A stretch of DNA of 64,000 nucleotides from Cheiracanthium punctorium. Its lineage: Eukaryota > Arthropoda > Arachnida > Araneae > Cheiracanthiidae. Positions 57,403 to 64,000 of this stretch are shown in pieces. Location: contig JAWZYV010016944.1 in NCBI GenBank assembly GCA_038373885.1, positions 1,426,001 through 1,490,000 on the forward strand. The letters are read 5' to 3'. The first letter of the stretch is position 1. The number at the start of each line of letters is the position of its first letter. The notes beneath the pieces are model-generated. The model was not told the DNA's origin and made no database searches. It saw only the letters and a program-made list of their open reading frames with translations. The position numbers were made by a program, and so were the translations under genes.

Positions 57403-58340
57403 CTTTGAGGCGCAACCCTTTCCCAATGCTGAAAAAAGGGCAGCCGTTGCCATCGCTCGACTTAACTACCAGCAAGAGGGCGGACGATCGAAACGTTCAT
57501 CGCGTGCCACAGATCTAGAGACCCCTTTTTTGACGACAGCTGGCTGTGCGGCAATCAAATAGATAAAAAGTGGAATCATCACAGTAAAATGTCTCAATAT
57601 CTAAAAATGATAGTTTATTATTGAAGATTAGTTAAAAAAATTTCTTGGTGAATTCATTACGCTTGATAACGAAATATTGACTTATTTTGCATGTTCCCAG
57701 TTTTGAATAATAAGGAAAAAATAACTATATGTTTCAATATGAAGCTAGAAATTAAACTTACAACAGAAAATTAAGAAATCTACTATTACTAAGACAAATC
57801 CGTTAAAAAAAAAATAAAAAAAAAAAACGTCGGTAGCACCAAATTAAAAATATTAGGCATTTTTTTGAAGTGCTTATAGAAAAGTTTTAAGCATTTAAGT
57901 TGTGTTTTTATCTGTAAATGAATGGCTTTACAGATAAAAACACAAATGTACATAATACAGAATGTATAATTATATACATTTCTTACTCTACCATTTATTA
58001 TTTAACAAATTACATTCTTTAAATATATCGGAGACATGTTTATTAAATGCAATAGATCAATAAACCTATTCTGATAATTACGCTCAAAAGAAAGTAGATG
58101 GCGCCAAAAAGAACATGCGATAAACAATTTTAAAGTGCCTAGGATAAAATTGCGGAGCCGATAAGTTAAATTTTATCTATAAATAAATGTTTTATATATA
58201 CAATCATATTATATACTTTTCATATTCTACCAATATATTAAACTAATTACATTTTTTAAACACATCAGAAAAGCGCGCCTGTTATTACATCATAAATTCT
58301 TGAGGCGGTCTTACTAGCACTGCAACCTTATAGCGACTAC
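57403..58340. other. No gene recognised
   Basis: The left edge TTAACCCTTTGAGGCGCAAC resembles a piggyBac-type end at a TTAA site, but I found no partner end. Otherwise AT-rich, with an A run at 57808-57830. Confidence 0.4.
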
Positions 58341-58358
58341 AAGCTCGCGTAACTCCTC

Positions 58359-58433
58359 TCTTCCGCCAAATCGTTGGCGCGCTCCTGTTTTCGCCAAGTG
58401 CGTGAAGTCTTGAGGGTTTGGGAAAACGCGGCC
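58359..58433. repeat. Satellite cap sequence, inverted
   Basis: TCTTCCGCCAAATCG, GTTTTCGCCAAGTGCGTGAA and GGGTTTGGGAAAACGC are the inverse of 55678-55751. The satellite downstream keeps the same orientation as at 55.5 kb, so only the cap is inverted. Confidence 0.85.
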
Positions 58434-59360
58434 GGACCCACTGATGTTTTTTTTGGGTCTCGCAGAGGGGCCCGCGTTAGCATATTTTCGAGGGGGCCCT
58501 TTTGAGGCGGTGGCCGGACCCACTGATGTTTTTTGGGTCTCGCAAAGGGGCCCGCGTTAGCATATTTTCGAGGGGGCCTTTTTGAGGCGGTTGCCGGACC
58601 CACTGATGTTTTTTTTGGGTCTCGCAGAGGGGCCCGCGTTAGCATATTTTCGAGGGGGCCCTTTTGAGGCGGTGGCCGGACCCACTGATGCTTTTTTGGG
58701 TTTCGCAGAGGGGCCGCGTTAGCATATTTTCGAGGGGGCCCTTTTGAGGCGGTGGCCGGACCCACTGATGTTTTTTTTGGATCTCGCAGAGTTGCCCGCG
58801 TTAGCTTATTTTCGAGGGGGCCATTTTGAAGCGGTGGCCGGACCCACTGATGTTTTTTTTCGGTCTCGCAGAGTTGCCCGCGTTAGCATATTTTCGAGGG
58901 GGCCATTTTGAGGCGGTGGCCGGACCCACTGATGTTTTTTTTGGGTCTCGCAGAGGGGCCCGCGTTAGCATATTTTCGAGGGGGCCCTTTTGAGGCGGTG
59001 GCCGGACCCACTGATGTTTTTTGGGTCTCGCAAAGGGGCCCGCGTTAGCATATTTTCGAGGGGGCCTTTTTGAGGCGGTTGCCGGACCCACTGATGTTTT
59101 TTTTGGGTCTCGCAGAGGGGCCCGCGTTAGCATATTTTCGAGGGGGCCCTTTTGAGGCGGTGGCCGGACCCACTGATGCTTTTTTGGGTTTCGCAGAGGG
59201 GCCGCGTTAGCATATTTTCGAGGGGGCCCTTTTGAGGCGGTGGCCGGACCCACTGATGTTTTTTTTGGGTCTCGCAGAGGTGCCCGCGTTATCATATTTT
59301 TGAGGGGGCCCTTTTGAGGCGGTAGCCGTACCCACTGATGTTTTTTTGGGGGTCTCGCAG
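58433..59360 (+). repeat. 82-bp satellite with 488-bp higher-order repeat
   Basis: About eleven monomers of 80-82 bp: GGCCGGACCCACTGATG, a T run, GGGTCTCGCAGAGGGGCCCG, CGTTAGCATATTTTCGAGGG, GGCCCTTTTGAGGCGGT. Marker variants (GATGCTTTTTTGGGTTTCGC at 58687 and 59175; a GGTTGCCGG monomer in each block) recur at an offset of 488 bp, so blocks of four monomers appear as near-identical copies. Minus-strand open frames of 142 and 164 codons are a by-product of monomer length. Confidence 0.9.
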
Positions 59361-59985
59361 AGTGGCTCGCGCGCCCTCCGAGAAAAATGTTTTTACGCTA
59401 CATAAATGGCGCTTTTACCGATATTTAGCAGGCTTTATACTAGATAAAATGAATATTCACTATTTGCGCCCCCCTCCGAAAGAGTTTCTGCTTCCGCCCT
59501 TGGAGAACATATGTAAAGCTGACGTCATAAACCTGAAAATCGTCTGGATTTTTTATCACATGTTGGTCTGGAAAATCTTTTTTTTTTTTTTTTTTTTTTT
59601 TAATCAGAATCTGAGTGGCAATTCTGATAATTAAACGCGGTGCATTTGAAGTATAGAATTTTCATTTAGTGTTGCATGAAGATTGAAGTTTTGTGTTCTT
59701 TGATTCTGAGTCGAATAAGTTTGTGTTGGATTTTCCTTGTGTTTTTGATTCCGTTTTACGGACACTTTATCGTAAGTTAGTGAGCGTCTCGGGGAATTTC
59801 TTCGTTAGTATGGATGTGTGGAATATAGAATGGGGGGGGGAAAGTGAGGTAAGTGCTTCTTTAATTGTATTTTTTCTAATGTTTTGTTGTGGATTTGACA
59901 GTTTTATATAGTGTCATTTACTTAGAATTTGTGTTTCTTTGGAAAATTTTAGTGGTATATACTAGTGTTTATTAGTCACAAGACG
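59361..59985. other. No gene recognised
   Basis: Sequence after the satellite, with a 25-base T run at 59577-59601. No TIR or coding relic is seen; a 72-codon frame at 59693-59911 has no resemblance. Confidence 0.35.
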
Positions 59986-60112
59986 GCGATAGCCGTTGGA
60001 GCTTGGCGGTCGTCAGGGAGGCTTGGCGCCAAGGTCTGTAGCGCTCGCACTTGGCGATCGCCAAGCTCCAGCGGCTATCGCCGTGTTTACATGAGGGGCA
60101 CCGTCTTGTATG
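59986..60112. mobile_element. Hairpin MITE-like element
   Basis: The outer ACAAGACGG and CCGTCTTGT, and the inner CGGCGATAGCCGTTGGAGCT with AGCTCCAGCGGCTATCGCCG, form a long hairpin. A second hairpin GCTTGGCGCCAAGG occupies the middle. No clear target duplication. Confidence 0.6.
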
Positions 60113-60388
60113 ATTTTACCAGAAAATCTTTAGTTAGATAGCATATTAATTTTGTTTTTCTACATAATTACAAATTGTGTGTATTATTGAATAAAATTTT
60201 AAATCTATATACACCTTCTTAAAAAATACCTTTACCGGGAGATTCAAAATATATGCTAAAGCGATTATCTTTTAAAACGCAAGTGATCGAAACATTCCGG
60301 CTGTCTTGGTTTCGATCCCCAGCTCTGGAATGTTTCGCATAGTTGGTATATCCTTCAATTTAAACACTCCAAATATTCTTATTTAAAG

Positions 60389-61027
60389 AGGGTAGTTAGG
60401 GATTTTACCATCGACCGCATCAAATAGAAATAATTTTTTAGCGCCAGTCATAAACGGATATGTTGTTAGTAGGGATGAACGCGAGATGGAAAATGGGCGT
60501 CTCGCAAAACAGCCTGAAGGCTTTGTCTCGTCTAGCAAAATCCCCATATCGTAATGTTAAAAATGCTCGTCTCGTCTCGCAAAAAATCTGTAAGTCGCTG
60601 TCTCGTCTCCCAAAAAGTGGTTCCGCATCCATCCCTAGTTGTTAGCGTATTATTTGGCGTCCGTTTAATGCTCCTGCATCGGTTCTCGCCAATTTGGGCT
60701 CCTGGGCAATTCGGGTTTTCTTGGGGACTTCGATTTTGGATACTGACCTAGAACTACGTTAATTACTGCCTCTTACCTGGCCCCCAGCCACTGCCACCAA
60801 TATGTATCAATAGTTATTAATAATTCTTTTGCTTTATAACAAAAACGTTTAAAGTAATAATTTGCCTCATAAATTGCTCCGTTCCTGTGTATTGCGATGC
60901 TTTGTACTTCATCTACTAATTACGATCACACCGAAGTAATTTAACAATTTTTTAAGTCTACTTCAACCGCTTCATAAGGGTAGTTGTATTTTACCATCGA
61001 CCGCATCAAATGGAAATAATTTTTTGG
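60389..61027. repeat. Direct repeat pair, about 45 bp, 590 bp apart
   Basis: ATTTTACCATCGACCGCATC followed by AAATAGAAATAATTTTTT at about 60396-60440 recurs at about 60984-61026 with one change (AAATGGAAATAATTTTTT). GGGTAGTT precedes both. They could be the arms of an element or a long duplication; the MITE at 60470 lies between. Confidence 0.75.
60470..60637. mobile_element. Ac/hAT-like MITE, perfect 8-bp duplication
   Basis: A 168-bp element begins TAGGGATGAACGCGAGA and ends CATCCATCCCTA. It is flanked by GTTGTTAG on both sides (60462-60469, 60638-60645). The TAGGGATG terminus is typical of Ac-like hAT elements. CTCGTCTCGCAAAA-type motifs repeat inside. Confidence 0.9.
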
Positions 61028-61080
61028 CTGTCAAAACATTTACATCCGGCGCGATTAAAAACGATGTTATTTTATTAAGG

Positions 61081-61316
61081 CATGGCTCACTGGGATAAGT
61101 ACAGGCTGTCCGAAAACCAGTTTCTCCTATGGGATTTTGCGTACGAGCAAAGTTCGCTTTTTCGCTGATTTGGCGCTGTTACCCGACCGTATCACTGTTG
61201 CCAACTCTGCAGGAGTTGGCAACAGTGATGTGTAAGATCTTGGCAAACTGGCAATACCGAAGTATTTTGTAAATCGGAAATGAATGTTCAAATGTCATTT
61301 ATCCCAGTGAGCCATG
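61081..61316. mobile_element. TIR element, 236 bp, 7-bp duplication
   Basis: The ends are CATGGCTCACTGGGATAA and its exact inverse (18 bp), flanked by ATTAAGG (61074-61080, 61317-61323). A perfect hairpin CACTGTTGCCAACTC-TGCAG-GAGTTGGCAACAGTG sits at 61193-61228. No coding content. Confidence 0.85.
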
Positions 61317-61332
61317 ATTAAGGGAGCTATCT

Positions 61333-62776
61333 CCCAGACAGCACATAAGCTTAAATCAAGTTTGACATTTCTTTGAATTTGACGCACTAATGCAAGCTTG
61401 ACAGTTTAACTCATTCTAAGCTGGCAGCAAGCTTGCAGGAGTCAAGTTGAATTGTCAAGTTTAAATACAGCTTGGTTTAAGCTTGAAAATTGAATCTCGC
61501 GTGATTTTTCCTTTTTAAAGGAGCTTTGATGGCGTCATCTGTGAAAGAGAATGGACATTAATTGTCTAGCGTCCTAATATTTGCTGAAAGTTCGTAAAAG
61601 ATGTGTTTTATTTTATATTACCAGTGCCATATTACCGGCGGGGCAAACGGGGCAACTGCCCAGGGCCTACAGATTTTAGGACCCAAAAATCTTACATCTT
61701 ACACTTTTGTAATTTTAAAATAAAATTACAAAGGATAAAAAAAAAATCAGAATTAAAATAATTTTTTTAATTATAAAGTATGAACAATGAAAATAATTCA
61801 AATTTACATTTGTATAAATTAATTTTAACTTATTTTTAATTCTTCGAAATGCTCTATATCGATATAGCATAAAAATATGTAGGAAAATAACCACATTTGT
61901 AAAGAGAATTTTGAGCGTTAAAGAATTTTTCAATTATTTGTTATTTTAAGAAATATTTACAAAATTGACCAAAGTGTTTGTATTCCATACATGTTAGCAA
62001 CTGTGATATAGCATTTCGAAGTAACGTTTAACTATCTGTTTCTTTCATTTCAGATTACTTAACACAAAATTTGTGTTAAGTAAACCCATTCAATATTTCC
62101 AAATATGGAAATTCTTCAAATTAAAATACAATTATACTACGAAATTGATTTCAAAATCAGTCGTTTGTCTCGATTTTGGCCAGCAGAATTGCTTCATGAG
62201 TGTTGCGGTACTGAAAGTTTTAAAAAGTGTTTTTTATTTTAATTTTGATTTTAATTTAATTTATTTTGATGCATTATTTTAATTCTGATGCATCCTATGG
62301 AAAAATAAAAGAAACAAATAACACATCGCCCACTTATCAATTTGGCGAGAAAACAGTGTGGTAAGTCACTTCAAACTTTAGTCATAGCTGCACAAGGCTA
62401 CGGTGGCGGAATGGATAGCGTGCTCGACTACGAAGCCAAAGGGCCCGGGTTCTATCCCAGCGACGAACGCTCGATGGAAACAGATTAAATTAAATTGAAA
62501 TTTCAGCGTAGAGGGGGAAAATGCGCGGAAAAATAAATTATGTGTGGGCGTTTTAGCCAGCGGGCGCCCCGTGTATTTAAAAAAAATTTTTTTTGGAAAA
62601 TTTTTTAAGCTTGAAATTAAGCTTGAAATGTCAAGCTTAATGCAAGCTGGGCAAGTGTAAACTAGAACACTTGATTCAAGCTTGCATCAAGCTTACACGA
62701 TTGGAATTTTCAATCTTAATTCAAGCTTATTGACTTGATAAATCAAGCTTGCTGAAAGTTTGCTGTGCTGTCTGGG
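61333..62776 (-). mobile_element. 1.44-kb TIR element, copy 2 (inverted)
   Basis: The ends are CCCAGACAGCACATAAGC and, inverted, CCCAGACAGCACAGCAAAC. It matches 43970-45403 along its length in the opposite orientation, including the tRNA-like module (62396-62466), the ACACAAAATTTGTGT palindrome (about 62055-62082) and the CAGTGCCATATTACCGGC segment near 61622. No transposase is present in either copy. Confidence 0.85.
62396..62466 (+). other. tRNA-Arg-like module in TIR element copy 2
   Basis: GGCTACGGTGGCGGAATGG, GTGCTCGACTACGAAGC and GGGCCCGGGTTCTATCCCAG line up with the module in copy 1. The B-box GGGTTCTATCC is near consensus. The acceptor stem does not close. Confidence 0.5.
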
Positions 62777-62898
62777 CTAATATATAATCGAACAGGGTTA
62801 ACAACACCAGTAAACACTTTGTTACGTTATAGGCGATTAGAGGCGCAGATTAGAAGAAAAAATATTGGCTAAAGAAGTCGGCGGTATAATGCTCAAAT

Positions 62899-63078
62899 AG
62901 GTGCTTACGGGTACTTACGTATTATCCTGGCGGTCATTCTCGCAAAACTACTTCGTGAAATATGCTGGCAAACTGTTGCCAATCTTATTTCGAACCATCA
63001 ATAACTTCATGTGTCCGGCATTTATCTCGCCAAAAAATCGCTCGTCTTGAAGGACAGCCGGGATAATACATAAGTAAC
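62899..63078. mobile_element. hAT-like MITE, GGTACTTACG family, copy 3
   Basis: This copy, about 180 bp, begins GGTGCTTACGGGTACTTACG (an extra 10-bp terminal repeat) and ends with the inverse of GTTACTTATGTATTATCCC. It has a perfect 8-bp duplication CTCAAATA (62891-62898, 63079-63086). Confidence 0.85.
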
Positions 63079-63222
63079 CTCAAATACCATTTTTTCTACT
63101 ATACAATATCATCAAAAGTACGAAATCGCCTATCAAATCTTATAAATGGTGATGGAGTATAGCGATTGGCGCAACTTTAGAATAAGTCACTAAGAGATTT
63201 TTAACGCCATCGTGGGAGTTTT

Positions 63223-63258
63223 GGCACTTACGTATTATCCCGGCGGTCATTCCCGTCA

Positions 63259-63293
<35 letters not shown>

Positions 63294-63423
63294 CTCAAAT
63301 ATGCTGGCAAATTATTGCTAATCTTATTCCAAACAATTAATAATTTCATGTATCCGACATTTATCTTCGCGAAAAATCGCTCGCTTTGGCAGACCGCCGC
63401 GCCGGCGATAATACGTAAGTACC
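63223..63423. mobile_element. hAT-like MITE, GGTACTTACG family, copy 4
   Basis: This copy of about 200 bp begins GGCACTTACGTATTATCCCG and ends with the inverse of GGTACTTACGTATTATCGC. It is lengthened by a T run of about 30 bases at 63264-63291. Flanks GGAGTTTT and GGAGTGGG agree only in the first five bases, so this insertion is older or the edge has changed. Confidence 0.75.
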
Positions 63424-63716
63424 GGAGTGGGTAGCCCAGTAATCATATGGAATACGGTTCCATAGGCAATTTCATTGAGAAATGATAATCATGTCTAAAT
63501 CGTCAAAAATAGAAAGACACTACGGGTGGCAAATTGACAAATGCGCAATTTTCTCCCAGTGAACATTTTTTATGTCAAATTGATTTTGTTTGTTCAAATA
63601 AGCATATTATATACTGGACTTCATTTGGCACTACATCGTCGCAGAAAAGCGGGTCACCAAAAACGTACTTTTTATTACGAGCAGTTGTGTGAAAACGTTC
63701 GCCAACTCTCAAGAAT

Positions 63717-63904
63717 CAGAGCCTTATTATCGCATGGGCAAATCGGGACTTTGCCCAGGGCCCCCGGCTCAAAAGGGCTCCCAATTTCAAATATTGTTCT
63801 GAAATATATTTTTTATATCAAAATTTTATGAAAAAAAAATTCATAGATGGGGGCCCCTAAATTCATCAATGCCCTGGGCCCGCGGGGGTCATAATCAGGC
63901 TTTG
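63717..63904. mobile_element. hAT-like MITE, 188 bp
   Basis: The ends CAGAGCCTTATTATCGCATG and, inverted, CAAAGCCTGATTATGACCCC are flanked by TCAAGAAT (63709-63716) and CCAAGAAT (63905-63912), seven of eight bases equal. Internal GCCCAGGGCCC and GGGCCC blocks resemble the 21827 element. A degraded relative (GGCTCTGATTATCGCATGAG) is at about 25038. Confidence 0.85.
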
Positions 63905-64000
63905 CCAAGAATCGCTTTAGGATTCTATTGGTATAATAGAAGAGGACCCAAAATAATTCCTTACATTACGTTCTATGGACGGACAGTGATTCTTTAAAGC

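Noticed and set aside
57398..57420. piggyBac-type end TTAACCCTTTGAGGCGC
   Set aside because: Only one end was found; without the partner and the second TTAA I do not call an element.
58337..59295. Long minus-strand open frames (142 and 164 codons) rich in PPRKYAN and KKHQWV
   Set aside because: They are translations of the 82-bp satellite; monomers of about three-fold length without stops give open frames in several phases. No start, splice or codon evidence supports a protein.
44245..62466. Functional tRNA genes
   Set aside because: All tRNA-like segments lack a closing acceptor stem or T-arm and lie inside repeats, so they are pseudo-tRNAs or SINE heads.

Overview
The window is eukaryotic, AT-rich and full of mobile-element debris. 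It looks like an arthropod genome: there is one long-intron animal gene, many cut-and-paste (pogo/Tigger-, hAT-like) elements, a Jockey-type LINE relic, a Ty3/gypsy retrotransposon and GC-rich satellite patches. I cannot fix the species; a chelicerate would fit, but that is a guess.

The only host gene I can support is TRIM9 (tripartite motif protein 9, an E3 ubiquitin ligase of neurons) on the minus strand. It has eight coding exons, from the start codon at 35618 to the stop at 10604. The exon lengths sum to 2115 nt, giving a 704-residue protein in the order RING, two B-boxes, coiled coil, COS region, fibronectin type III and SPRY. All introns are GT-AG and the phases agree at every join. Introns 1, 2, 6 and 7 are large and hold most of the transposons; introns 4 and 5 are only 86 and 127 bp. 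Positions 4.7-10.6 kb, downstream of the stop, are AT-rich and almost free of recognisable transposons, and may include a long 3' UTR.

Layout: 0-4.7 kb holds an RTE-like LINE tail, a degenerate ~80-bp satellite that switches orientation, and a fold-back element with tRNA-like arms. 4.7-35.7 kb is TRIM9, with intronic pogo, hAT-like, SINE and fold-back insertions. 35.7-48 kb has TIR elements, a nested 40.4-42.7 kb element with internal minisatellites, and a LINE reverse-transcriptase relic split by a 1.43-kb TIR element. 48.25-55.37 kb is a nearly complete Ty3/gypsy element on the minus strand, with LTRs that differ at about ten positions, a 4-bp target duplication and a frameshift in integrase. 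55.4-59.4 kb has the same satellite with higher-order structure, plus a pogo relic and a THAP-domain relic. 59.4-64 kb has short hAT-like MITEs with clear 8-bp duplications and a second, oppositely oriented copy of the 1.43-kb TIR element.

Two recurring themes stand out. Several TIR or fold-back elements carry tRNA-like Pol III promoter modules inside them, and the same CGCCAAATTTGGCG / TTTGGCGCCAAA palindromes occur in the gypsy LTR and in an unrelated TIR element. I found no CRISPR array, operon or complete non-coding RNA gene.
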